DNA from: JAFGVL01 sp963662245
GTDB lineage: Bacteria; Bacteroidota; Bacteroidia; Bacteroidales; Paludibacteraceae
Direction of reading: 5' to 3'
NCBI GenBank assembly: GCA_963662245.2
Contig: CAXXVQ010000009.1
Location: forward strand, 372,001-436,000
DNA: 64,000 nt
Below are positions 53,164-61,650 of this stretch, piece by piece. Under the pieces are notes generated by a model. It saw nothing but the letters and a program-made list of their open reading frames with translations. It had not been told where the DNA came from and did not search any database. The translations under genes were made by a program, and so were the position numbers. Position 1 is the stretch's first letter. Each line of letters starts with the position of its first letter.

Positions 53164-54984
53164 TTAAAGAATTTTCTTCTCTTCCACATAATTAGCAAAC
53201 GGCTTATATTTTCGACCGCCACCTTCAAAGCCTGCGTTTTTATAAAACTCCACAAAGGTCAAACGCATAGGGTGTACAAATGCGCCGATGGCTGACATAA
53301 AGATATTTAGTCCGTGACCAAAAAGCAGGATTAGCAGCATTACCAATTGTGCTACCACTACCGGAAGTCCGCTCGAAATATTGATTGCCAAGTCGTTAAA
53401 CACCAAGCCCATTACAGCACCCGAAATACTCAAGGCAAACAAGCGGATATACGACAGCACATCGCCCAGCAAGCCGGTAGCCATGTTGTAGCTGTCCCAC
53501 AGTCCGGCACCGATATTTATTAGCGGATTACGCTTAATGTTATTCAGGATAAATACGAACAGCACCCCAATTCCACCAAAGATATAATACAGAATTTGTG
53601 CAAGGGCAGGAGAGATAACATGTGCCACCTCGGTAAGCACATACGATCCGCCCACACCTACCAGCAGACTCAACCAACCCCAGGTAGAAAGTGCTGCGGC
53701 GAAGCCATAGCGGATTCCTAAGCCGATGGCTTTTACCACCATGCCGAAAATAATTTGTACCACGCCAATTATCAATGAGGTGTAAAACAGCTTGTTACTA
53801 TCCAGCATGTAGGCTTTCATTGTGTTAAGCCAAGGCATATCCACATCAAAGAGGTTAATGCCCATAAATGTGCCGCTCACAATGCCCATGAGCACTGTTG
53901 AGGCTCCAAGCCAAATAAGCAAGTTCATTATGGGTTTGATATAATCGGCTACTTTTTTTCTGAATATCAAGGCGGCCGCAATTACCAATAATCCGTAACC
54001 GGCATCGCCCAAGCAAATGCCGAAAAACAACAAGAAGAAAGGCGCAAAAAACGGAGTAAGGTCTATTTCGTGATAATTAGGCAAGTCGTAAAGCTCGCCA
54101 ATAAACTCGTACAGTTTGCCAAAAGCGTTGTTTTTTAGTTTCACCGGAACACGCTCTTCGGCAGTAGGTTCGGCAGTTTCAAAGTACACGCTTTGTGTTT
54201 CCAAGAATGCATCTAGTTGAGCCTGCACATCTTGTGGACACCAACCTTCCAATAACATTACGCGACTCTCGGCAGCCGCTTCTGTGTTTAGCATTACCTT
54301 TTGCAGGTTAAGTTCCTGCATCAGTTGGTGGTATGCCTCGCGCAAGTTGTTGGTGTTTGCTTGTATATAATCTATGCGAGTTTGCTCGTTGGCGGTCAAA
54401 GCTGTTTCAGTAGCTTGCATTTCGCTTTGTAGCTGGCTCATACTTTTGGCAGAAAGTTGTACGCGCTCGGCTTCTATAGCCAGTTGCGCTTCGGTGCTTA
54501 TCACTGCAAAATACAGCGTGCTGCCCACTTGGTTTACTTCCAAAAGTTGGTAGGTTTCGCTCCACGATTTTTGCAGCTCACGCAGCGGACATTTATACAA
54601 ATGCACATACAAGCTGGCTTCATTCAGTTTGTGCATAGTTTCGGCATTCATATCGCCCCAAGGTTGTAGTTTTTCTACTTCCTTTTGTAAAGTCGCCAAC
54701 TCGTGCTGCAGACTTTCTCGTTCGGCTTTGACAGCCTCGTAGCCGCTGATGATTTCCTCACCCGTTTTACCGCTTGCTTTTGCTGCTTCTCGCTTGTCTA
54801 GTTGCGCTTCAAACTCTTTTAGCAGCTTTTTATAGCGCATGCTTTTTTCCAGCAAGGCTTCATCCAAGCTCACACCCTGTTTCTCCACTACATGCAACAG
54901 GCCTAGCTCCCTTAGCTCTGTAAGGAAGTCGGCATATTCTTTATAATACACCAAGAAGGAATATTTTAGCATGGGGGTTTGCAT
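53164..54984 (-). CDS. atpI: V/A-type ATPase subunit I (membrane stator)
   Basis: About 606 residues from the ATG at 54984. A GTG at 55005 lies at the edge of a CCCCTAAA-type palindrome and adds seven doubtful residues; an ATG at 54972 (MLKYSFLVYYKEY) is equally likely. The N-terminal half is a cytosolic coiled-coil stalk; the C-terminal half has seven or more TM helices (LFFGICLGDAGYGLL, GDVLSYIRLFALSISG). It anchors the stator and forms the ion half-channels. In this genome mrr and fic lie between it and atpD. Confidence 0.92.
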   Translation of the reverse strand: MQTPMLKYSFLVYYKEYADFLTELRELGLLHVVEKQGVSLDEALLEKSMRYKKLLKEFEAQLDKREAAKASGKTGEEIISGYEAVKAERESLQHELATLQKEVEKLQPWGDMNAETMHKLNEASLYVHLYKCPLRELQKSWSETYQLLEVNQVGSTLYFAVISTEAQLAIEAERVQLSAKSMSQLQSEMQATETALTANEQTRIDYIQANTNNLREAYHQLMQELNLQKVMLNTEAAAESRVMLLEGWCPQDVQAQLDAFLETQSVYFETAEPTAEERVPVKLKNNAFGKLYEFIGELYDLPNYHEIDLTPFFAPFFLLFFGICLGDAGYGLLVIAAALIFRKKVADYIKPIMNLLIWLGASTVLMGIVSGTFMGINLFDVDMPWLNTMKAYMLDSNKLFYTSLIIGVVQIIFGMVVKAIGLGIRYGFAAALSTWGWLSLLVGVGGSYVLTEVAHVISPALAQILYYIFGGIGVLFVFILNNIKRNPLINIGAGLWDSYNMATGLLGDVLSYIRLFALSISGAVMGLVFNDLAINISSGLPVVVAQLVMLLILLFGHGLNIFMSAIGAFVHPMRLTFVEFYKNAGFEGGGRKYKPFANYVEEKKIL

Positions 54985-55059
54985 GGGAGTTTGGTTTTTA
55001 TTCACCCCTAAATCCCCTAAAGGGGACTATTGGATGAGTGTTGTAATATCAGTTTTTAG

Positions 55060-55938
55060 TTATTGACCTTCGAAGAAATCTTCATCAAGTTCTTTTATCT
55101 CATAAGTAGCTTTTATCTGTACACCAACATTATATGTATGCATTAGGTCTACTAATTTGCTACCATTTATTAAAATTATATTATGATGTGCATCATGTGC
55201 TTTTTTTATAGCTCCTTCATCAAATGTTGATGTTGTGACAAAGACTCCTTTGCTAGTATCGCCACTCATAGCTCCAATAAAGTTTCTAATGTCTTTTTCT
55301 CTCACTTTATTTTCACCATATCTTTTCGCTTGAATATAAATTTTATCTAACCCAAGTTTATCTTCATTTATAATTCCATCAATACCACCATCTCCAGTTT
55401 TGCTAGTTTCAATGAAATCTCCGTAACCCATCTTTTTTAATAAGATTAAAATGACTTTTTCAAAGTAAAATGGGTCTATGCTTTTTAATTTTTCTAATAG
55501 TTCTATTTTAGTTTGAGATTCAATTTCAGAAAAACCAGTATCAATTAAATCTTGAGGAGATTCATTTTTTATTTCTATATTATTAATTCTTTCTTTTGAC
55601 TTTTCGTCTGTGTGGAAATTAAGATCATTCTCAATATCACTTAGTTTAAGTCTGCTTTTCTGAGATTTCCCTTTATCAGTTATTTGAACCATTCCTCTTT
55701 CTGGATATAAAATATATCCTCCTTTCTTTAGATAGGATTTTCCCCAAGCTATTCTATTTAAAATTAGAACATCCCCAGTTTTTGTTTTTTCTTCTAAAAG
55801 TTCTTTTGGTAAATTAGAATAATAACCATCGATAACTTTTTTAAGTAATTCTCTGTGATGAATAATTTTACCGTCACTAAGTACTTCTAATATTGGGTTA
55901 AAAGTTTCATGAAATTTGGGTATCTCTAGTTTTTGCAT
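55060..55938 (-). CDS. Mrr-type restriction endonuclease
   Basis: 292 residues. The N-terminal winged-helix domain (Mrr_N, about 1-95) reads FHETFNPILEVLSDG, IIHHRELLKKVID and then RIAWGKSYLKKGGY. The C-terminal PD-(D/E)XK nuclease (Mrr_cat, about 145-285) has E160 in DPFYFEKVIL, D187 in GDGGIDGII and Q203/K205 in YIQAKRYG. Such enzymes cut methylated or otherwise modified foreign DNA without a methyltransferase partner (type IV), and none is seen here. It lies inside the V-ATPase operon, 12 bp downstream of a truncated atpD end, and is AT-rich compared with the neighbouring ATPase genes, pointing to acquisition. Confidence 0.9.
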   Translation of the reverse strand: MQKLEIPKFHETFNPILEVLSDGKIIHHRELLKKVIDGYYSNLPKELLEEKTKTGDVLILNRIAWGKSYLKKGGYILYPERGMVQITDKGKSQKSRLKLSDIENDLNFHTDEKSKERINNIEIKNESPQDLIDTGFSEIESQTKIELLEKLKSIDPFYFEKVILILLKKMGYGDFIETSKTGDGGIDGIINEDKLGLDKIYIQAKRYGENKVREKDIRNFIGAMSGDTSKGVFVTTSTFDEGAIKKAHDAHHNIILINGSKLVDLMHTYNVGVQIKATYEIKELDEDFFEGQ

Positions 55939-55950
55939 TGACTTATTATA

Positions 55951-56040
55951 TTACAGAATTTCTTTTTCCTTTTTTGCTTTCACAATTTTCTGAGCCGATT
56001 TAAAGAGGTTTTCTTCGTTCTCCATAAAGCGTTTTATTTT
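55951..56040 (-). pseudogene. Truncated 3' end of atpD
   Basis: On the minus strand it encodes KIKRFMENEENLFKSAQKI through AKKEKEIL and a TAA stop, against the intact atpD end KIKRFMEDEENLFKSAQKI through AKKEKENL. About 11 of 90 bases differ. It lies between fic and mrr, so mrr is placed as if directly after atpD. Confidence 0.92.
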
Positions 56041-56125
56041 ACCCCTGTCTAATCCCGTTTTCTTATTGGGTGGGATTTGCTTCCCCGAAAGGGGACAGAG
56101 GGTTTTATTTAGTGAAAATATTTTC

Positions 56126-57085
56126 TTAATTTTTAAACTTATATAGCGTCAATCGTTTGTCTCCCGATTTGCTTAAGATGCCATTGTCAAAGGCATTCTT
56201 CAAGTCACGGCTTGCTGTTGCCGAGGAGATGTCTTTGTTTTGGCGCATATAATCTTGTCGAGAAAACTCTGTTGATTTTATGATGTCTTTAAAAATCTCA
56301 ATCCTGTCATTATTTGTGATAACAGCTCTTTGTGTTTTTAGCAAATCTTCCAAGGCTGTATCAATAATTTCCAACATAAATTCAATAAACAAGTTCGATT
56401 CTCCTTGACTATCCGATTTTCCTAAAACAGCGTAATATTCTTGTTGTCGCTCCTTTACCAATGTTTCTATGGGCAAGAATTCAAAAACGGGAGAATATTC
56501 TTTCAGAATCATGGTTTGCCAAAGTCGTCCCATTCTGCCATTACCATCCACAAAGGGATGTATAAATTCAAACTCATAGTGAAACACACAACTTTTTATC
56601 AGTAGAATATCCGAATCGTCATTTAGATACTGAAACAAATCCTTTAACAAGGGATAAACCATTTCGCTGGGAGGCGCAATATGCGTAATATTATTCCCTT
56701 TAACGATGCCTACGCTAGTGCTTCTCAGTTTTCCAGCATTATCCACCAATTTGTTCATCAGTATTTTATGCGCTTCGCAAAGAGAATCAAGTTCGTAAGC
56801 CTTTAGTTTATCTAGCTTTGCGTAAACTTTAATGGCATTTTGTACCTCCAGTATGTCCTTTTGCGGTGCAACAACTCGCTTGTTGTTGATTAAATCGGTA
56901 ATTTGTTCTACCGTTAGTGTATTGCCTTCTATTTCGAGTGAGGATTGAATCGTTCTAATCCGATTTCGTTTCCTTAATTCTGCCGGCGGTTTTGTTAGCC
57001 GAGCTGACTTTATTTCTCCAATCTTCTCTGATATTGAGCTGATTAAGTTTAATGTTTTACTCGTTATTTGATAAGGTGGTTTCAT
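56126..57085 (-). CDS. Fic-family protein (class II, self-inhibited AMPylase type)
   Basis: 319 residues. The catalytic motif is HPFVDGNGRMGR (H176 to R187), matching HxFx(D/E)GNGRxxR for AMP transfer from ATP. The N-terminal inhibitory helix carries SLEIEG (S49 to G54), the (S/T)xxxE(G/N) motif that blocks ATP in the resting state. A C-terminal winged-helix segment (SRQDYMRQNKDISSATASRDL) suggests DNA binding, as in other Fic-wHTH proteins. Ten bp upstream lies a perfect 28-bp palindrome, a likely operator for autoregulation. It sits inside the V-ATPase operon and its target is unknown. Confidence 0.92.
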   Translation of the reverse strand: MKPPYQITSKTLNLISSISEKIGEIKSARLTKPPAELRKRNRIRTIQSSLEIEGNTLTVEQITDLINNKRVVAPQKDILEVQNAIKVYAKLDKLKAYELDSLCEAHKILMNKLVDNAGKLRSTSVGIVKGNNITHIAPPSEMVYPLLKDLFQYLNDDSDILLIKSCVFHYEFEFIHPFVDGNGRMGRLWQTMILKEYSPVFEFLPIETLVKERQQEYYAVLGKSDSQGESNLFIEFMLEIIDTALEDLLKTQRAVITNNDRIEIFKDIIKSTEFSRQDYMRQNKDISSATASRDLKNAFDNGILSKSGDKRLTLYKFKN

Positions 57086-57094
57086 ATTTCATTC

Positions 57095-57122
57095 TTTGAT
57101 AGTATCATATGATACTATCAAA
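57095..57122. promoter_or_regulatory. Perfect 28-bp palindrome upstream of fic (candidate operator)
   Basis: TTTGATAGTATCAT followed directly by its exact reverse complement, centred between 57108 and 57109. It is 10 bp from the fic ATG and 22 bp after the atpD stop. It lacks a terminator U-tract. Best explained as a dimeric repressor site, plausibly for the Fic winged-helix tail. Confidence 0.75.
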
Positions 57123-57144
57123 GATATGTTTTTTCTGTTTATAA

Positions 57145-57741
57145 CTACAGATTTTCCTTTTCTTTCTTCGCTTTCACAATTTTTTGAGCCGATTTAAAGA
57201 GGTTTTCTTCGTCTTCCATGAAGCGTTTTATTTTTAAGATGGCTTCTTGGTAGCCGGGTATTTGCACTTTCTCAAATAGATTCACCTTTTGGGTGGTTTT
57301 CTTGCGGGCGTACTCTAGCAGTTCCAAGCGTTGTTGGCAAGTAGCTAGTTGCAATCCAATGCGAGCTTGGTTTTTTAGCAGCTCCAAGCCATCGGCAAGC
57401 CACACGGGAGAGCTAAACAGGCTAAAGCGTTTTTGCTCAAACAGCACATCTTCAAACAGCGGTACACGCACACCGGCAATTTTCTTTTCATTGAGCAGCA
57501 CATCTTTTACGCACAGCAATTCCGGATCGTATTCTACCCATAGGGGCATCATCTTTTCCATCGCGGCTTGGCGTTGCTGCATCTTGCTTTCAAGCTCGCG
57601 CAGTTCGTCTTTTGCCTTTTTTACCTCCAAGCGCAAGGCACTTTCCTTGTTTTTGATGGTAGGCAACGCACGCACTCGCTGCTTGAGAGCTTTCTCAAGA
57701 TTTTGCAAAGCGGTTTTATTGTATTGGAATGTTATTGCCAT
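57145..57741 (-). CDS. atpD: V/A-type ATPase subunit D (central stalk)
   Basis: 198 residues from the ATG at 57741 (MAITFQYNKTALQNLEKALK). The longer frame from 57780 adds MRPSGLRTKRKKN, which is encoded by a dispersed repeat and is rejected. The protein is an antiparallel coiled coil with the family middle segment (LPTIKNKESALRLEVKKAKDE would be its start) and a helical end KIVKAKKEKENL. It forms the rotating shaft within A3B3. The 3' end is copied at 55951-56040. Confidence 0.9.
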   Translation of the reverse strand: MAITFQYNKTALQNLEKALKQRVRALPTIKNKESALRLEVKKAKDELRELESKMQQRQAAMEKMMPLWVEYDPELLCVKDVLLNEKKIAGVRVPLFEDVLFEQKRFSLFSSPVWLADGLELLKNQARIGLQLATCQQRLELLEYARKKTTQKVNLFEKVQIPGYQEAILKIKRFMEDEENLFKSAQKIVKAKKEKENL

Positions 57742-57768
57742 ATTCTTTTTTCTTTTTGTCCTTAAGCC

Positions 57769-57879
57769 GGACGGCCTCATACTTTTTTACTACAGCTTAA
57801 AAAAGTATGCAAAAAACGCCGCCGCTGTGTCTGCAAACCTAAAAATTGTCTGCTCTACTCTAAAATCATCAAACTCCTC
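57769..57879. repeat. Dispersed intergenic repeat, copy A
   Basis: Hairpin CATACTTTTTTACTACAG / AAAAAAGTATG, then GCCGCCGCTG and a less conserved tail ending AATCATCAAACTCCTCT. A second copy is at 61442-61551 in the gap upstream of atpA. The rest of the gap (57880-58162) has more palindromes, such as CCGTTGACTAAAGTCAACGG, and no gene. Confidence 0.82.
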
Positions 57880-58162
57880 TCTTCGTTCGTCAAACAGCGA
57901 TGATTTTTACGCTTCGTTTCGACAATTTTCTTCACGGTTTCCAGCCAAGGCGGATAGTTAGTTGTGAAACTTGTCATTATCTTTTTATTCGGCTAAAGCC
58001 CAGTTTTGTTTGTCTTTTAATCCGTTGACTAAAGTCAACGGCAATGAATAAGATTGCAATTTTATTGCCGTCGGTTTCAACCGACGGTTTATTGTTAGGT
58101 ACATAATGGTGGACTTTAGTCCAAATTTTTTTGCGAAAATTCCCGTAATTTGCGTTCCCTCT

Positions 58163-59494
58163 TTAAGCCCCTTTAGGGGTTTGGGGTAGATATTTATCCA
58201 CCATCACTTGTTTGATATTTAGCTCTTCTTCTTTGAAATATTTTGCAAATAGCTTCCAAGCTACATCTAGCATTTCGTCTGTGCCAAGGTTGACATCTAT
58301 CGCCAACAGCTCTTTTGAGTAGTCTTTGGCAAAGTCGAGGCAACGCTCGTCATAATCAGTCAGGTCGAAACCGTTTTCCATTTTTGTTTTAGCATCGGCT
58401 GCAGCAGCAAATAGTCGTACGCCGGCATTCATCACCTGCGGATGGTCTTCGCGCGTTTTTTTGCCAATTACAAGCTGTTTTAAGCGCGAAAGCGAACGGA
58501 ATGGGTCAACAATCACTTTGCCCACATCAGAGTCCTTACGAAGGAATAATTGCCCCTCGGTGATATATCCCGTATTATCAGGAATAGAGTGGGTGATATC
58601 GCCACCCGAAAGCGTTGTTACCGCAATAATGGTGATGGAACCTCCACTTGGAAACTGCACGGCTTTCTCGTAAATCTTCGCCAAATCCGAATACAAAGAG
58701 CCCGGCATGGAATCTTTCGACGGGATTTGATCCATACGGTTGGATACGATAGAAAGCGCATCGGCGTAGGAAGTCATATCGGTAAGCAGCACCAGCACTT
58801 TTTCGTTTTTGTCTATGGCAAAATATTCGGCAGCTGTCAAAGCCATATCCGGTACCAGCAAACGCTCTACGGCAGGATTTTCTGTAGTATTCACGAAAAA
58901 CACAATGCGGTCGAGCACGCCGGCATTATCAAATACATTTTTAAAATACAGGTAATCATCGTTGGTTAGTCCCATACCACCAAGGATAATCTTATCTGTT
59001 TTTGCACGCAAAGCCACATTGGCCATCACTTGGTTATACGGTTGGTCGGGGTCGGCAAAGAAGGGGATTTTTTGCCCAGACACCAGCGTGTTATTTAGGT
59101 CGATGCCCGCAATTCCTGTTGCAATCAGCTCCGAAGGTTGCTTACGGCGCACCGGATTTACTGATGGTCCGCCAATTTCTCGCTCTTCGCCTTCGATGGT
59201 CGAACCACCGTCGATAGGATTTCCGTAAGCGTTGAAGATGCGTCCGCACAATTGGTCGCTCACTTTCAAGCTCGGTGCTTTGCCCAAGAAAACCACTTCG
59301 GCATTAGTTGGGATTCCTTCAGTTCCTTCAAACACTTGCAGGGTGATTTCATCGCCCATGATTTTCACCACCTGAGCCAGTTTTCCATTTACCAAAGCTA
59401 ATTCTTCATTGCCAACATTATTTGCTTTGAGCGAACAAGTGGCCTTGGTAATGGCAGTGATTTGTGTGTATATTTTTTGAAATGCGTGTGTCAT
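58163..59494 (-). CDS. atpB: V/A-type ATPase subunit B (non-catalytic)
   Basis: 443 residues from the ATG at 59494 (MTHAFQKIYTQI). The longer frame adds 15 residues from intergenic repeat sequence and is rejected. Typical segments: LCGRIFNAYGNPIDGG, IDLNNTLVSGQKIPFF, ILGGMGLTNDDYLYF, VLLTDMTSYADAL and IPDNTGYITEGQLFLR. There is no Walker A, as expected for B. It forms the A3B3 ring with AtpA. The last residues (LPQTPKGA) come from a CCCCAAACCCCTAAAGGGG palindrome that has invaded the gene end. Confidence 0.95.
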   Translation of the reverse strand: MTHAFQKIYTQITAITKATCSLKANNVGNEELALVNGKLAQVVKIMGDEITLQVFEGTEGIPTNAEVVFLGKAPSLKVSDQLCGRIFNAYGNPIDGGSTIEGEEREIGGPSVNPVRRKQPSELIATGIAGIDLNNTLVSGQKIPFFADPDQPYNQVMANVALRAKTDKIILGGMGLTNDDYLYFKNVFDNAGVLDRIVFFVNTTENPAVERLLVPDMALTAAEYFAIDKNEKVLVLLTDMTSYADALSIVSNRMDQIPSKDSMPGSLYSDLAKIYEKAVQFPSGGSITIIAVTTLSGGDITHSIPDNTGYITEGQLFLRKDSDVGKVIVDPFRSLSRLKQLVIGKKTREDHPQVMNAGVRLFAAAADAKTKMENGFDLTDYDERCLDFAKDYSKELLAIDVNLGTDEMLDVAWKLFAKYFKEEELNIKQVMVDKYLPQTPKGA

Positions 59495-59629
59495 TGTTCT
59501 CTGTGTTTTTTGAACGCTAATTGCGCAAATAAGATGCAAATTATATTATTATTTCTACCCCCAACCCCCTAAAGGGGGCTTGCGTAATGCCCAAAGTCCC
59601 CTTTAGGGGATTTAGGGGTGGCTGTACTC

Positions 59630-61378
59630 TTACTCCGCTACCACCAAACTCGTCTCTATCTCTTTTTGATAAGCTAAGAATTTATCCGATTTAAACTCTT
59701 CGTAGTTCATTTGCTTGCAGGTGTTTACTATTTTCTTGAAATAATCGGCAACCTCCAAGAAGTCAGTGAAATCATATTCGGCTTTGCAAATTCCCATCAC
59801 CAAATTAAGCATATATTCTTGACGCTCAATCGGACAAACGGCATCAATCTTATCAAAAGCATCTTGTTGTAAAATGGCAAAGTCGATCACTTCCGATTTC
59901 CAAAACGAGATGTGGTAACTCAAGGGCACTCCATCATCCCCCAAAATATTAATTTGGTCTTGCGCCTCTTTACCACGCAACAGCAAGGTTTTCATTTCGC
60001 TTACTTTCGTTGTCCATTCAGGCGAAATGCGTGTTGAGATATATTCTTCAAATTCAGGATATTCGATGTATTTCGAGTAACTGTCAATCGGATTGATGGC
60101 AGGATAGCGTTTACGGTCGGCACGAGCTTGCTCCAATGCGTAGAAGCAGCGAGCCGCTTTTTTCGTTCCTTCCGTTACCGGCTCTTTCAAGTTACCACCC
60201 GTAGGTGATACTGTTCCGATAAAGGTAATAGAACCGCTTTCGCCATTGTTTAGGTAAACGAATCCTGCACGACCATAGAAGTTCGAGATAATTGCTGATA
60301 AGTCCATCGGGAACGCATCCTGTCCCGGAAGCTCTTCCAAGCGGTTACTCATTTCACGCAATGCTTGTGCCCAACGCGAAGTTGAATCTGCCATCAATAA
60401 TACGCGTAATCCCATGGCACGATAGTATTCCGCCATAGTCATCGCTGTGTACACTGAAGCTTCACGAGCAGCAACGGGCATGTTTGATGTGTTTGCTACG
60501 ATAATGGTACGCTCCATTAGTTTTTTGCCTGTGCGAGGGTCTTCCAGTTCCGGGAACTCTACGAAGATTTCCACCACCTCGTTGGCACGCTCACCACAAG
60601 CTGCTATAATTACAATATCAGCTTCGGCTTGTTTGGAAATGGCATGTTGCAACACGGTTTTTCCGGTCCCGAAAGGCCCCGGAATAAATCCAGTTCCGCC
60701 TTCCACTATCGGGTTGGCTGTGTCGATAATGCGAACGCCGGTTTCTAAAAGTTTGAATGGACGCGGTTTGCTTGTATATGCTTTAATGGCTTTTTTTACC
60801 GGCCATTTTTGTATCATATTTACAGAAATATCTTCACCGGCTTCGTTGGTGAGTACGGCAATGGTATTGGTAATTTTATATTCGCCTTGTTTGGCAATGG
60901 ATTTTACCGTGTAAGTGCCTTCAAAAGTAAATGGCACCATAATTTTATGCGGCTTGCCGTTTTCCGGTACTTCGCCTAGCCAACCGGCTGCCTGAACCTT
61001 ATCTCCTTCTTTTGCCAGAGGAGTAAAAGCCCAAGCCTGTTCTTTATCTAACGCAAAATTATATTCGCCACGATTTAGGAATACGCCTTCCATAGCATCG
61101 AGGTCGTTTTGGAGGCCGTCGTATTTATGCATCAGCAGTCCCGGGCCGAGTGTTACTTCCAACATATGTCCTTGAAATTCTACTTCTGCACCAACTTTCA
61201 GTCCGCGAGTACTTTCAAAAACCTGCGTGTAAGCAATCTTCCCGTTTACTTTTATCACCTCCGCCATCAAACGCGTATCGTTGTCGATGATGTAGCAGAT
61301 TTCGTTTTGTAAAACCGGACCTGATGCTTCCACAAGCACCAAATTGGCTATAATTCCTTTAACTATCCCTGTTGTCAT
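59630..61378 (-). CDS. atpA: V/A-type ATPase subunit A (catalytic)
   Basis: 582 residues. Walker A is GPFGTGKTVLQHA, followed by GERANEV and LMADSTSRWAQALREMS. The family-specific non-homologous insertion around 100-200 is present (GLLMHKYDGLQNDLDAMEG). It hydrolyses ATP to drive ion pumping, or synthesises ATP in reverse. Gap to atpB is 135 bp with CCCCTAAAGGGG-type palindromes (59557-59616), and to the DUF2764 gene 272 bp with repeat copy B. Confidence 0.96.
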   Translation of the reverse strand: MTTGIVKGIIANLVLVEASGPVLQNEICYIIDNDTRLMAEVIKVNGKIAYTQVFESTRGLKVGAEVEFQGHMLEVTLGPGLLMHKYDGLQNDLDAMEGVFLNRGEYNFALDKEQAWAFTPLAKEGDKVQAAGWLGEVPENGKPHKIMVPFTFEGTYTVKSIAKQGEYKITNTIAVLTNEAGEDISVNMIQKWPVKKAIKAYTSKPRPFKLLETGVRIIDTANPIVEGGTGFIPGPFGTGKTVLQHAISKQAEADIVIIAACGERANEVVEIFVEFPELEDPRTGKKLMERTIIVANTSNMPVAAREASVYTAMTMAEYYRAMGLRVLLMADSTSRWAQALREMSNRLEELPGQDAFPMDLSAIISNFYGRAGFVYLNNGESGSITFIGTVSPTGGNLKEPVTEGTKKAARCFYALEQARADRKRYPAINPIDSYSKYIEYPEFEEYISTRISPEWTTKVSEMKTLLLRGKEAQDQINILGDDGVPLSYHISFWKSEVIDFAILQQDAFDKIDAVCPIERQEYMLNLVMGICKAEYDFTDFLEVADYFKKIVNTCKQMNYEEFKSDKFLAYQKEIETSLVVAE

Positions 61379-61441
61379 ATTTTGTTTTTCTGTCTTTTTT
61401 AGGAAAAAATATCTAAATTCTATTTTTATATCTTTAAGTTA

Positions 61442-61551
61442 GACGGCTCTTACTTTTTTGCTACAGCTCAAAAAAGTAAGCAAAAAAAGCCGCCGCTGCA
61501 CCTAGAAATCTAAAAATTGTCTTCATTTCGCTAGAATCATCAAACTCCTCT
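61442..61551. repeat. Dispersed intergenic repeat, copy B
   Basis: TTACTTTTTTGCTACAG / AAAAAAGTAAG hairpin, GCCGCCGCTG and the tail AATCATCAAACTCCTC match copy A at 57769-57879. Confidence 0.82.
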
Positions 61552-61650
61552 TCTAGCTGAGGCGGAGTTCATTGTTTGCTTAACCTATTTTCAAAACTTG
61601 TTTATAAAGATTAGGGTCAAACCGACGGCAATGAAACTCTTTTTTATTTA

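Noticed and set aside
57742..57780. Thirteen extra N-terminal residues on AtpD
   Set aside because: They are encoded by a dispersed intergenic repeat also found at 61442-61551, and the ATG at 57741 gives the family N-terminus.
59495..59539. Fifteen extra N-terminal residues on AtpB
   Set aside because: They derive from intergenic sequence of the GCGCAAAT repeat type, and MTHAFQKIY is the expected family start.
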